In this document: in pieces, positions 23,767 through 36,300 of the stretch
Numbering within the stretch: the first letter of the stretch is position 1
Layout of the letters: every line of letters starts with the position of its first letter
NCBI GenBank assembly: GCA_034359265.1
Contig: CP136896.1
Location: forward strand, 63,437,501 to 63,501,500
DNA from: Canna indica
Lineage: Eukaryota > Streptophyta > Magnoliopsida > Zingiberales > Cannaceae
DNA: 64,000 nucleotides
Direction of reading: 5' to 3'
Program-made: the position numbers and the translations under genes
Notes under the pieces: model-generated
Database searches by the model: none
What the model was told of the DNA's origin: nothing
The model's input: the letters and a program-made list of their open reading frames with translations, nothing else

Positions 23767-26580
23767 TTAAGCTTGAAACCAATTAGGGAACTCACGATTC
23801 CGTAATCTTTTTAATTCTTCATCGCTGTAAATTGAGTATTTTGTCACCATCTCAATGTCAAATAATTCAATGAACTTTTCAATCTCTGGACAGTTTAGTA
23901 AAACGTACAAGTAGGCCAAATGGTACTCTTCGTCGTTTAAGAATCGAGACGGACGAGAACTCAAAGCACGATCGAGGTAACAAAAGATATTTAAACAATC
24001 ATGTGATGGTCAAACTCCCCCGTCGTCGCTCCATGGAAGAGGATTAAGTCTTGTCTTGATGGTTGATTCAAAATAAAATGAGTAGAATGTTGAAATTTCT
24101 TGAATTATATATGTTTATGATATGAAACCTTCAACTGCGGCGGTGTTCTTTACTTTTTTCTTCAGACGATTCATGTATCTTTCAAATAAGTACATCCACC
24201 GATTTTGAACGGGGCCACCAACTCATGCCTCGTATGCCAAGTGTACCGGTAGATCTTCAATCGAGTCAAAAAATGCATTAGGGAAAAACTGCTCCAGCTT
24301 GCATATGATTTCAACAATATTATTTTTAAGTGCTGACAAATCTTCGACTCGAAGTACATTTGCACAAATGTTTCTGAGAAACATACTTAATTTTGTCAAG
24401 GAACCCCAAATCTTATCATGTAGATGATCTCAAAACACAACCGGAAGCAATATCTGCATGAATACATGACAATCGTGACTCTTCATCCCCGATATTTTGC
24501 ATTCATCGACGTTTACACATCGAGATAAGATTGAGGCATATCCATCGGGTAATATGAGTTCTTTGATCCATTGATACACATCTTTCATTTGTTGTTTATT
24601 TAACATATACATCGCCTTTGGCTTATGAAGTCATCCGCTGACCTCTTGCAACTCTAACTCAGGCCTCTTACAAAGTATTTTCACACCATATCGAGCCTTC
24701 ACTTTATCTTTAGTTTTGCCAAAAATATCCATCACTGTGTTAAAAATATAATCAAAAATATTTTTTTCAATGTGCTTGACATCCAAATTATGCTGAATCA
24801 GTAATGAACTCCAATATGATAATTCTCAAAAGATAATTTTTTTTTCAGCCAGTTATGTATTTGACCAAAGCCTGAAATTCTTACATTCCGACCAAAAGTA
24901 ATCTCTAGAAGCAATTGAACACGTGCTAACATTTGTTCACCAGACAACATCGGTGGCGGCTCATCTCTTTCAACTCTACCCTAGGTAAATTTGTCACGAT
25001 TCCTTCGATACTGATGGTTAGTCGGTAGGAACCGACGATGACAATCAAAGAAGAAATTTTTTTGACCGTTTACAAGACCGAAGGATTTTGAGTGTTCCAA
25101 GCAATACGGGCAAGATAGTCGCCCATGCGTGCTCCAACCAGACAACATGGCATAGGTCGGGAAATCATTGATTGTCCACAATATATCAGCTCGTAAAATA
25201 AAGTTTTGCTTCCGGTGACAATCATAAGTGACAGCTCCCTCAACCCACAATGTTTTCAGTTCATCAATTAGGGGTCGGAGAAACACATCAATTTCTTTGC
25301 GAGGATCTCTAGAACCCGAAATAATCATCGAAAGATAGATAAATTCATCTTTCATACACATTGAGGGCGATAAATTATAAACTATTAATAACACTGGCTT
25401 TACTGAATACGGAGTTGCCGAATTACCAAATGAATTAAAACCATTCGTGCACAATCTCAACTTGATATTTCTAGTATCCCTAGCAAATGAAGGATAACAT
25501 CTATCCAAATGTTTCCATGCTTCATTGTCGGATGGATGAGTCATTACTGTATCATCACAACTTCTTGCATGTCAACTCATATAGGGGGCAGTCTTTTCCG
25601 ATATTAATAACCTTTGAAGCCTCGGTGTCAGTGCAAAATACCGAAGCACCTTAAAGGGAATATTTTTTAGTCAGACCGATTTCTTCTCCTTGTAACGAGG
25701 ATGTTCATATATCGGGCATTGCTTTAATTGTGCATTTTCTTTATAATATAAAATGTAATTATTTTGGGCACGCGTGTATCTTTTCGTACCCAAGCCCTAA
25801 TTTTCTCATCAAATTTTTTATCTTATAAAAAGTTAGCTCAAACTTGTTATTTGGAGGTAGCATACCATTGATAAAGCCTACAATCTGATCAAATGCAACT
25901 CTGCTGATATTACTATCGGACTTGATATTTAGGAGTTGCGTCATTGCTGAAAATCTTGTATAATTAGGACAATTCTCATATAAAGGTTCATCGACAGCTT
26001 TCAACATCTCACAAAATTCTGCAGCCTCCTTATTCGATAATTCAATCTGTATCGCAGGTTGTTCTTCAGTGACTTCAATTGTCGTAGTATTTGGTGGCAC
26101 TATCATCTTAGTAACTGACTCAACATTATCATTTAAATGGAATTATCCTCCAAGACTATCCAGAATCATTGTTCTATAAGGATTAGGTGGATTGGAAGAA
26201 GAAACACTAGTAGAAGAATATTCACCATGAGTTTGGACAACATGATTGCTCAACGTCTCGACTTGACGTGACTCCCCGTGATGATACATCCAAAAAAAAT
26301 ATCTTGGTGTGAATCCTTTTGTATACAGATGCATTGTGATAGTTTCCCGGTCCAAAAATCTTATGTTCGAACATTTCCAAAAATCACCACTAAGTAATTT
26401 TTGTTTCGAGTAGGCGAAATTTAAGAAGTAAGTTACGCCTACTCGAAATTCGTCTGTTATAGCTCCACGATGAATTCGTTGGTACATCCAACTTCGATCC
26501 CCGACATATTCTATCAAAAAGTTGGCAATATCTTTAGGTAATATCTTTATGTGGGATTGTCCTATTCCATTCGAGATTCA
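23767..26580 (-). pseudogene. CACTA TNP2-like transposase, degraded
   Basis: Read on the minus strand from 26517, an N-terminal transposase-associated domain is visible (DRSWMYQRIHRGAITDEFRV, then FWKCSNIRFLD and the end of the domain). The Transposase_21 core follows at 25544-24981 (CTNGFNSFGNSATPYS, ILWTINDFPTYAMLSGWSTH, CPYC). A DUF4218-like region lies near 24612-24240 (MKSHDCHVFMQILLP, KLEQFFPNAFFDSIEDLPVH, NRWMYLFERYM), and a C-terminal piece at 23964-23767. The order matches TNP2 transposases. Several stops and frame changes interrupt it. The usual TDGFNPFG motif reads TNGFNSFG here, so an Asp is replaced by Asn. Confidence 0.88.
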
Positions 26581-27915
26581 TATTATTTATATTGTACTTA
26601 GAATTTCTTTTAGTCATTAATTTTATTCTAAATTTTGGCAGCATCTCCCTACAGTTCTCCGAATACGCATATCATCTGGGCACGTATCGGAGAACAAGGG
26701 AGATACAAGTCAAAATTTAAAAATGAATAATGACTAAAAGAAATAAACTAAGTGCAATATAAATAACTATGTTATCAAATTATCCAATTAGGGATAATTC
26801 AAGGGTTGTACGTCGTATAAAAGATCATTTATTTCGTTTACACGAACATACAACCCCCAAGCGGATCTAAGGTTTTGCAAAATTAAAACATGACTCGTCG
26901 ATGCGTACGTGAAATGTATCAACAGTGGCCACGAGTCAACAGTGGACGATTCCAGCGCGAGTCCTTAGTGGACGATTCCATTAATACTAATTAATTAATA
27001 TTAAACTAATTTCATTAAACTAATCAACAATAATATTAAATAACCTAAAAATAATCAAACTATAATCAATATTAACCATTAATTAACATTAACCAAACTA
27101 ATTACCTAATTAACAATTAATTTCTAATAATTAACAATAAAAAATTTAAAAAAAATAATAGGGTTTAATTAAACCCTAATCAACTAATTGATTATGGTTT
27201 AACCCTAGTCATCAATAGTACCCAGCATCATTGCCAACTACTGTTGCATTGGGGCCGATGGTAATTGGCCCCAAATCATAGCGCCGGCGTCTACACGCCG
27301 ACGCGGAGAGGACAGGGAGATGGGGAGATGAGAAGATGCTTACCAACAAGGAGAGGGACACCGGCGGCAGCAATAGGCAACTGATGACGGCGGCAACAGG
27401 CAGCGAAGGACGGCAATCGGCAGCGACGGACGGCGACGACAACAGGCGACAACGGCAGGAGTAGAGAAGAAAGAGGAAGGGTCGGGCACGAACGTAAATA
27501 AAAAGGATTTTCACCGACGGCTCGCCAGCCATCGGAAAACCGTAGATTCATAACTTTAATATCACCGACGGTTGCCCCTCTCTAAGCCGTCGGTGGAGAG
27601 TGTGTTATTTTTGCGCCGCGTTCGCGCCATTTATATATTAATAAGCAACAACCACTTCTAGCAATAGCTAATGACTTATTCATATCACCAACGGCTCTCG
27701 CGCCCCCGCTAAGCCGTGCCTAATAAATTATTTTATTTCGCACCACGTGCGCGCCATCAACTATGAGCGATGGCCCTAGGCGACCGTATGCGAGCCGCGG
27801 CTGATTTGGTTACGTCAGCCATGGCCGCTGTGGCTGTCGAAAAGCCATGAATGATTCTAACGGCCGAGGCAGCCGTAGGTGATTCTCGTGGCTGATGTAG
27901 TATATTCTAGTAGTG

Positions 27916-28605
27916 AAATAATTGTTTTTATAATAATATTTTATGAATTTTTATATTATGAAAGTACAGTTTAATCTATTTAAAATAAATGTAAGCAATT
28001 TAATAATATTTAAAAATTAACATCAGTAACTTATTACTTAACTAAATATAACATAAGAAATTTAATTAAAACCAATCTGAGTAAATTTTATTTTATTTAA
28101 TACAAATAATTTAAATTTTTTAACATAATTAAGATTAACACAATTTTTTCTATGTCGTCATCATTAAAAAAATTATTTTATTTTATTTAAAATAAGAAAT
28201 GTAACTTACATAAAACTAAACTAAGTAAAATAATTTACTTAAAATTAATGATGCAATTTAATTAAACTTAATTTATTTATCCTAATTAAAAGAAAAAATA
28301 AAATAAAAGTGTAGATTTCAATAAATATGGATGTCAAATCTAGTATAGTATATTTATATTTATAAATATACATATATAAATTGATTATATGAAATATTGG
28401 ACACCCCTCCTTTCAATAGGGCTTTGCCACTAGCTAGTTGACCATTTTCTCAAAACCAAATTCAACTATATGAGAATTTTCAGTCAAAATAAAGATTTGC
28501 AGCTTATCCAAACCTAAATAAAAAAAAATTGAGATTCCGATTTTAATCATGTAATAACTTTGCACCAAAATTCTTGGGTTGTTTAAAGACTTTTGCCGCC
28601 GCCCC
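27916..28605. other. AT-rich intergenic DNA
   Basis: Very AT-rich, with runs of TTTAATTAAA-like sequence. I see no gene, hairpin or repeat worth naming. Confidence 0.6.
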
Positions 28606-28613
28606 TTGCGGTC

Positions 28614-29069
28614 TAGGAATGGCAATTCAAATTAGTTAATCATGATTAATCAGTTAATGAAATCGCAAAATTTGGTTTTTGATAATAGATTTGAGGTTCG
28701 GTTTCAGTTTCAAATAGTAAAAACTAAAAACTGTTAAAAATCAGTTCAGTTTTGATTATCGGGTCGCGGTTAACCGGTAACCGAAATTGGTTACATATTC
28801 GATTTTGATTACCAATTTTTTTACGATTAATCGATATCCGAAACCGATTTTGTTATTAATCTTTGAACTAGTTATCCATTTACTACTTGTTAACCGATTA
28901 CTAAATAGATAACCGGCTCTATCCGAACCAAAAAATTCGATTTCGGTTTCGGATATAGGCTTTTGAAATCTACCGGTTTCGGTTTCGATTTCGATTAGCG
29001 GGTTTGGAAATCGGTTTCGATTTCGGTTAACCCCCAAAAGTGCGGTTAACCGAACCGTTGTCATCCCTA
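28614..29069. mobile_element. hAT-type MITE (TAGGGATGGCAA family)
   Basis: The left end TAGGAATGGCAA and the right end TTGTCATCCCTA are inverted. The flanking 8-mers TTGCGGTC (28606-28613) and TTGCAGTC (29070-29077) match at 7 of 8 positions, as expected for a hAT duplication. The interior consists of CGGTTTCGGTTTCGATT and GGTTAACCGG repeats with no ORF. Confidence 0.85.
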
Positions 29070-29077
29070 TTGCAGTC

Positions 29078-29939
29078 GACGCAGCAACCAAGAAGAGGAT
29101 TAGTTTTGTTTCGATGTGTTTATTTTTTTGAATGGGATATGCTGAGGTGGCAATTCTAAACTTAAAAGAAATAATTTTTAAAAAAAATATTTGTTGACTA
29201 TGATGTCGCATCAACAACTAACGATTAATATAACGGGTTTCTTATGGTGGGTTATAATTATTATAAATTCTATCATTTGGGATATAATTATGACAAATTA
29301 AAAGGTGAGCTAGATTTGTTAAAACCATTGTAGTTTGGGCTAGATTCATTAATTTTCCTTTTATTAAATGGGTGCCCGCCAATATTCGTGGGGATCCGTC
29401 CCCTACGAGAAATTAAATGGGTACCCATTTTTGATACTCGCGGAGAATTGAACGGATAGTGGGTACTCATATGTTTCGCGGGATGGGTAGTGAGTAGGCA
29501 CCCCCCGTAGTCGCCCCGCCCCTGTTGACATCCCTAGTTCTAGTCATCATAATAGGGAAAGTACATTATACCTAAACACCCTATACTTAAATTTGCTTCC
29601 GTCGACGATCGCGGTCCGACCATATGATTTAGACTTTTTTTTTGCACCAAAAGTTCTGTTAATTGTTCCTTAGGTAGGAACAAGATAAAGACATATTTTT
29701 AAAGGAATTTTTGAAAACTTTTAACAAAATAAAGTCCTATATAAAGACGTATATATATATTTGATCCAGGAGATTATAAAATTTTTTGTTTTCGTAAAAT
29801 TGTACTAGACCCCAAAAGTTAGATTTTAATTATTAAGGATTTTAAATTTTTAGATATTTTTATTGAATCTAAATGTGGGTAAGCCTTATTTAACATTTAT
29901 GTGTTTAAGTTAAGAAATATTAAATAAGCCTTAACTTGT
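29078..29939. other. Intergenic DNA with a MITE remnant
   Basis: Contains the 3' end of a hAT-type MITE at 29365-29536, listed separately. Otherwise AT-rich with no gene. A possible end of the Sirevirus-like LTR lies near its right edge. Confidence 0.45.
29365..29536. mobile_element. Truncated hAT-type MITE (same family as 40566-41791)
   Basis: Phrases such as GCCCGCCAATATTCGTGGGG, AAATGGGTACCC and CGCCCCTGTTGACATCCCTA match the right half of the element at 40566-41791. The right end CATCCCTA is kept, the left half is missing. Confidence 0.7.
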
Positions 29940-30984
29940 GAAGAATCAGCAAACTATAAAAATTAGGAACCTACCAAAAATGTAGGTTATTGATCGAATC
30001 TCGATCGACCGACAGTCACCCGAGGATCGACTAAAAGGGTTTTGGAAAGTTTCTAGAACATGTTCGGTCGAGCCTCGGCCGAATCTCGGCCGCCTGAGAG
30101 TTGCCCGACGATCGACCGAAAGTCCCAACATAATTTTTTAGATCCGTTGAACGACTCTTTTTGGGTCCCTACCCTTGGGATCTCTATATAAGCTCCCAAG
30201 AGAACATTCCTTACACTCTTAACAATTCATTGAGTCATTCTAAGATTATTTCCAAGCTTTCTTGAGCCATTTGATTACAAACCCCAATTTCTATGCTTAC
30301 ACTTTGATCTTGCCTTTAAAACTTCAAGATTCATCTTCTCACGGCATCAAGAGGCCATTAGGGATTCTATATTGGAGCTAAGTACATTTTGTTTGGTTTA
30401 TTGCTCCATTTACTTGTATATTTTTTAGGTTTATTTGTTATATTTCAACTTGTGTAAACCTAGGGTGCTAAGTTTGTTTGATTGGGTAGTTGCCTTGGTT
30501 CTAAGACTTAAGTCCACCGATTTAGTTAGTTTACTAGGATTGAATTTGTCATCCTTTAGGTTTTGAGGTGGGAGAGTGCTTTTCGTAGGAAGGCGGAGAC
30601 TTCCAAGTGTGGAAGTGCCTTCGGGTTGAGAGTGAAGATTCTCCGATTTAAGTTCCTCGGTGTAAGGAAACAATTTAATCTAGTAAAAGTAAGTTGGAAA
30701 TCCAAAGGGGGTATTTGAGTCCGAATCACTATAAATCTATCTTGTTTGCATTGCTCATATTGTGTTTTGATTACTTGTGTTATTTACTCGTTTTCGTATT
30801 CATCTAGTTGAATTGAACTTTTGTCTAAGTAATCAAGAATAGATTAAAACCGAAATTAGCCTTAAGTTTAGCAAATATACTATTCACCCTCCCTCCTTTA
30901 GTGTAGGTCATTTGACTTACAGTTTGTTATCATCAAAATAGTTTTGGAGAATACTTGAGTGCGAGGGCAAAACCTCAGCTAACA
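29940..30984 (-). mobile_element. LTR of a Sirevirus-like retrotransposon (3' LTR; outer limit uncertain)
   Basis: On the minus strand a polypurine tract (AAAAAAAGGGAGAA) ends at 30985 and is followed by TGTTAGCTGAGG, a normal LTR start. About 40 bases in is TTTTGATGATAACAAA, reminiscent of the start of Sirevirus LTRs. A run near 30895 (GAGGGAGGGTGAATAG) and a block AGATTTATAGTGATTCGG are also familiar from such LTRs. A TATA-like CTTATATAGAGA lies near 30190. The far end, with its terminal CA, could not be placed. The internal region extends to the right. Confidence 0.6.
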
Positions 30985-31810
30985 TTCTCCCTTTTTTTAA
31001 TGATGACAAACCCTTATCTCAATTAAACAATGGCAAATGAATAGTAAGCATGATTGCATGATATTGATCTATTAATGATGCATGCATTGAGAGCGAACAA
31101 AGACAAATAGACGATCTATGCGAGGCTCTCCCTATTAACATGCATATCTGATGGTTTAGCTCCCCCTACCGATATGCATTTTTATGTTATATAGGAAGAA
31201 TGATTCATGCGTGTATCCGTGATATTTATGCTATCAATGATAAATTGCCAAAATATTAATTATAATATCCATATTTCTCTCCCTTTTGGCATCAATTAAA
31301 AAGGGCATACAATCATGAAAGCCTAAATCACATCACAAAAATATACACCATACAATACATATGATAGCTCTATCAAGTACACTATGAGATTTCGAATGCA
31401 TTTAGCTAACTACCAAGTACACCATGATAATACATAATCAAGATAAATCATATAGTCAAATACATCAAATATGCCAAGATAGAACAAGTACACATCAAAA
31501 TAAGAGCTCATAATATGGAGGAGACAAAGAGTGATAGTCATGAAGTAGCTCTCATCACTCCTCAGGAGGCGGCGGTTGATGGCTCTGGTAATACTACCAC
31601 ATCTCATCGACACAATCGTACATCTCATCCACTGTCACTCGGGCTCTCTTCCCACGTGTGTCAGGATCGAAGAATCCTCATCCGGGTCAGGTTTGACGGT
31701 GTCAAATGGGATGGGGTAGACTCGACTAGATATCTACTCTGATCAACACGAGCAAAGTTAATGAAGAATGAGACCAAGGTCGCAAAGGATAAGGCTTTAC
31801 GCAAGGACCT
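30985..31810 (-). other. LTR-retrotransposon internal DNA, decayed
   Basis: Lies between the polypurine tract and the env-like frame. Frame fragments (for example around 31628-31410) are probably the decayed C-terminus of the env-like ORF. No other feature. Confidence 0.5.
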
Positions 31811-32451
31811 CTAGCACTCGATTATGTAGTTTAGGATAAAATCTGCCATGTCAACGGGTCTCGATGTCATGGCACAAAACAGTAAACAACTGCTCATGTG
31901 GGTCACTTTATTATAGTGACCAACCCGAGGTAAGATGTTATGGGCTATGATAATATGCATAATACGAGCAATAGTAAGGAGGTATTTCACTTGTATGGGA
32001 AGGATGGTTTGGTAAGATGATAAACATATAACTCTCATCACTTCCTCATTCGGGAACATCTCACTGAACTCATCTGGGGATAAGGAATAGAGGCAAATGC
32101 CGCCCTCAGGTAGGTGCAAAGTGGTCCTAAGGATATCTGCTATCATGGTGATAGGTCGTCCTTGGAACTCAGATCTAATAGTAGGATATCCTTCTGGATC
32201 TTTCAGCTCATCGACTGACATATTCATGTAAAATACACGAACTAGAATGGGTTTAATCACATCTACCTTAGTCACAATGTTGACCCAACCTACACTATCC
32301 AAAATACCACAAATTCCGTAAGTCGAACTCCCCAATGTTTACGGGTCCATTAGATACAATAGGGCGGAATCTAAACTTGGAGGCCTAGGATTTTCCTAAT
32401 CTAGACAATAAGCTTGATTGGTTGACTCGATTCTTGGGGTTTCTGTGCCAT
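31811..32451 (-). pseudogene. Env-like / putative plant transposon protein of the LTR retrotransposon
   Basis: A 174-codon open frame (32335-31811) contains a region like the putative plant transposon protein domain found in the extra ORF between pol and the 3' LTR of Sirevirus-type and Athila-type elements (LPIQVKYLLTIARIMHIIIA, LLFCAMTSRPVDMADFILNY). Upstream, a Met at 32451 follows a splice acceptor-like TGCATTGCAG, and a frame shift separates it from the long frame. In such elements this ORF is expressed from spliced RNA, so the acceptor is suggestive. Function of the protein is not established. Downstream the frame decays toward the LTR. Confidence 0.65.
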
Positions 32452-32800
32452 CTGCAATGCAACAACCATAGTCATTTAGTGATGATGCATAATCCTATAA
32501 TTTCAAAATACTTTTATCATGCACAAACCCAACTTATGAAAGCTTACACCTCCTTTCTATGATACATTTCGAAATCAGGATGAGAAATCCAAAAGAGTTC
32601 ATTAAAACTTGAAATGAACAGTACTCGTAGATTTTTTAAAAAAATTGTCAACACACTGCCATTATTGTGAAACCAACATTTGAGAAATGCTCTACCTAAA
32701 ATTTTGATTTGTGAAACTAAAATTTTTTATTTTCGTCGTAAGGTAGACTTACCACTAGAAAATAAGAATCTAGCTAAGTCAAAATGAAGATTCTCATATT

Positions 32801-33238
32801 CAGTGTTGTTCATAGGTAAAACCCGACCCGACCCGAATTAATTGGGTCGAGTCGGGTTCAGTTTATCCAAACCCGACTATAATCGGGTCGGGTCTCAGAT
32901 TTCAAGGTTTGGAACTTGATTACCCGAGACCCGACCCGATTACCCGATTAAATATATTTTTTTATTATTTTTAAAAATATATATATTAAAAAAAATAAAA
33001 AAACACTCGGTAAAGATGCGGCCGCGTCTTCCCAAGACGACGCTTGGGAAGATGAATGAGATTAAAAAAAAACTTTTTTTATTTAACGGGTAAACCGAGT
33101 ACCCGATCTGATGGCCCGACCCGATTTCGGGCGGGTCGGGTTAAAGAAAAACTTAAAATCCGACCCAACCCGATCCATTATCTTGTTGGTTGGGTCGAGC
33201 CGATTTTTTTCCCCAAACCAGACCAGTGAACAATCCTA
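32801..33238. mobile_element. hAT-type MITE with ACCCGACCCGA repeats
   Basis: The left end CAGTGTTGTTCA and right end TGAACAATCCTA are imperfectly inverted. The perfect 8-mer CTCATATT flanks both sides (32793-32800 and 33239-33246), the diagnostic hAT duplication. The interior is made of ACCCGACCCGA and GGGTCGGGT motifs without ORF. It sits inside the LTR retrotransposon region. Confidence 0.92.
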
Positions 33239-33301
33239 CTCATATTCATTTTAAATTTTTCTCATGAAACTCATGAAAATCGTCATGAATCAAAACATTG
33301 T

Positions 33302-33302
33302 A

Positions 33303-33333
<31 letters not shown>

Positions 33334-36300
33334 CAAGATTTACTAACGTCATGTGGCACTTTCCCAATGAAAATTTGCTTACATGACATTTTCTCATTTT
33401 TTTTTTGTTTTTGTGAAATTTTTTATATGATTTTTTATTTATGTCTCATTTAATATCCTAAGGTTAATTTTTCATTTTTTATGTATTTTCCAATATTTTA
33501 TAAGAATTTTTTTTATCTTAATTAGGTACATTAATTTGTCTTGATAATAGTTAAATATCATCTCTCATTTGCTCTCTCTCGTTTAAGGATTACACGTTCA
33601 TTTCTCATTTATCATCTCTCACATTTAATGCTATCTTTTTAACCCTCTTCCTTCCCCTCTCTCTCCCCCTTAACTCTCTCTTTCTCAACGCAGTGGATAA
33701 TAATAATTTAATTTCCCCCTCTTTCTCCACCTTAAATCTCTCTCGCACGAAATTTAGTTCTCTCTCTCTATCTATATATATATACTAAATGGGTATTGTT
33801 TCTTCATCTCATCTATAAGTAAGATTAACACAAATATATTTTTATCCGAAATTTATTAAAATTTATTGCTGACTTTTAATTTTTTCCAATTAATTAATTA
33901 TTTTTTTTCTCCCTCTCTCAATTAATTCTTCACTTGGAATCCAATCCTATATATCCTTTTTAAATATCCACCTAAGCCAACATTCTTTGCAGCTATTCTT
34001 TCATCCAATCCTCAAGTGGTATAATTCAGTCGAACGCTGACAATGATATTTCATTTCTCATCGATATAGGTTTTAATATATTTTTACCTAATTCAATTTT
34101 TTAGTTTCTAATTTATTTCTGTTTATTATATTATTACTATTCATAATTTTATTTTCTTATATATTTTTGTTGTTGAAATTTCTTAACCTTTTCTTCTTTT
34201 GTGATTATAATAACGCTGACAATGATATTTTATTTCTCATCGATACAGGTTTTAATATATTTTCACATAATTTAATTTTTTAGTTTCTAATTTATTTCAG
34301 TTTGTTATATTATTACTATTCGTAATTTTTATTTTCTTATATATTTTTATTATTGAAATTTCTTAACATTTTATTCTTTTATGATTATAATTTTAGACTA
34401 TATATATATAAATAATAATAACGAAGATATTTCCTTTACCATGATCCCGACTTAAATCTATTTTTATCTAAAATTTATGTTGTTTAATATATTTTATTTC
34501 TTTTAGTTGGTTATATTATATATAGTATTTAATTTTTATCCGGAAAAATATTACTATTCATAATTTTTCTTTTCTTATATAATTTTGTTGTCGAAATTTC
34601 TTAATATTTTATTCTTTTATGATTATAATTTTACACTATTTTTATTTATTTATTCTTAGACATATTATTTTTTTATGTAAATAATTATAGATTTGCAAAA
34701 TTATTGTAGAAAATATTTTTAAATGTAAAAAATTAGTTTTCTGTTGACAAAGATATTTAAATCTATTTTTGGCTAAAATTTATGTAGTCTTAAAAAAATT
34801 AATTTTTTAGTTCCTAAATGTAAAAAAAAATGTTTTTATTTTATATTAGCTTTGTGTTGATGAAGATATTTCTTTTATCATCGATCAAGGTTTTAATCTA
34901 TTTTAATCTAAAATTTATTTAGTTTAAATTAATTTAATTTTTTTAGTTTCTAATTTGTTTCAATTTGTTATATTATATATATAATATTTCATTTTTAAAT
35001 TTTTTGCTTATAATTTATTTCAATTTGTTATATTATATATATATAATATGTGATTTTTATCCATAAAAATATTACCATTTGTAATTTTTCTTTTTTATTG
35101 TTGAAAATTTATATATATTCATGTAAAATATTAATGCCATAAATTTTTTTATTAAAAAATTACTATTTAAAAAATTAATATATTTTGAGCAATTGCGTTC
35201 AATTATATCTAACAATTAATATGTATTGAACTATTTTCTCTCTAAAGAATACTAACATTGATTCTATATTTACATCTTATTAATATTTTATTATTTTATG
35301 ATTATAATTTTACATTATTTTTATATATTTTTATATTCTTTATTTTTTTGCTAATAATTATATATTTACTAAATTATTGTTGAAATGTTTTTCTAATGTT
35401 AGTTTTTTTGTTTCTTATATTATTATTTTTTAATATATATTTTTATTTTTGAAGAAAAATTATATAATTTAAAATATCTTATTTTTAATTTAGTTATCTA
35501 CACTTATTCTATTTTATTGTATAGTTTACCCCTACTTTTATATAAGTTTTAAAAATTATAATAAAAAATTGGTTTAAATTAAATTACAGTTTTAAACAAT
35601 AATTATCATACCTAAATAATTAAGACTAATAATAAATATCATATATTTATTTGTAATGTTATTTTTTTTAAAGAAAAATTATGAAAATGATGATATCAAC
35701 CAAGTAATATATGTTTTAAAAATCTTAGATAGAGAATAATTCTTTAATTTGGTAGTGAAATGAATGTACAACTGAATTTTTAGAATATAATCAAATTGTT
35801 ATTAATTAATAAATGAATGGTTTAGTTATTAAAGACGAATTTGTGTAATTGAAAAAAAATTGAATAAAAATAATTAAATTACTAATATAATTAGAATAAT
35901 GATATATAAATATAAAATTTAATCACAATGAGTTTTAGTTTATTTTTATATTTTATAAATATATTAATATGTTTGTCGAATTTAAGCAATAAACAAAAGA
36001 AATCATATTTAAAACATATTTGTATACACTTATAAATTTCCTTATACGTGAGATTTATTATTACTCTTAATTAATTAGATATGGATATTATTATTGAAAA
36101 GTATAATTTTATTAAAAATAATTTTGATAATAATTTTATAAATTAATTATATACATATATAATTGTGCAACACATGAGTATATATATTCGAATGAAATAT
36201 TATATATGATATTACAAAATTAATAAATTCATACTATATAAATTTATTTGATTATTCATGAATATTAAAATAAAATTATATTCATACATATTTGAGCAAC

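Larger units (their letters stand above)
21143..27915 (-). mobile_element. CACTA (En/Spm) DNA transposon, complete ends
   Basis: The element starts CACTACTAGAAT and ends with the exact inverse ATTCTAGTAGTG. AAA flanks both sides, matching the 3-bp target duplication of CACTA elements. Both subterminal regions contain many short inverted and direct copies of a unit like CACCGACGGCT / AGCCGTCGGTG (with decayed forms such as AGCCGTGGCTGA), the expected transposase-binding sites. It has two minus-strand genes: a TNP2-like transposase (about 23767-26580) and a TNPA-like protein (about 21853-23480). Length 6.8 kb. Stops and frameshifts in both genes show it is not autonomous now. Confidence 0.95.
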
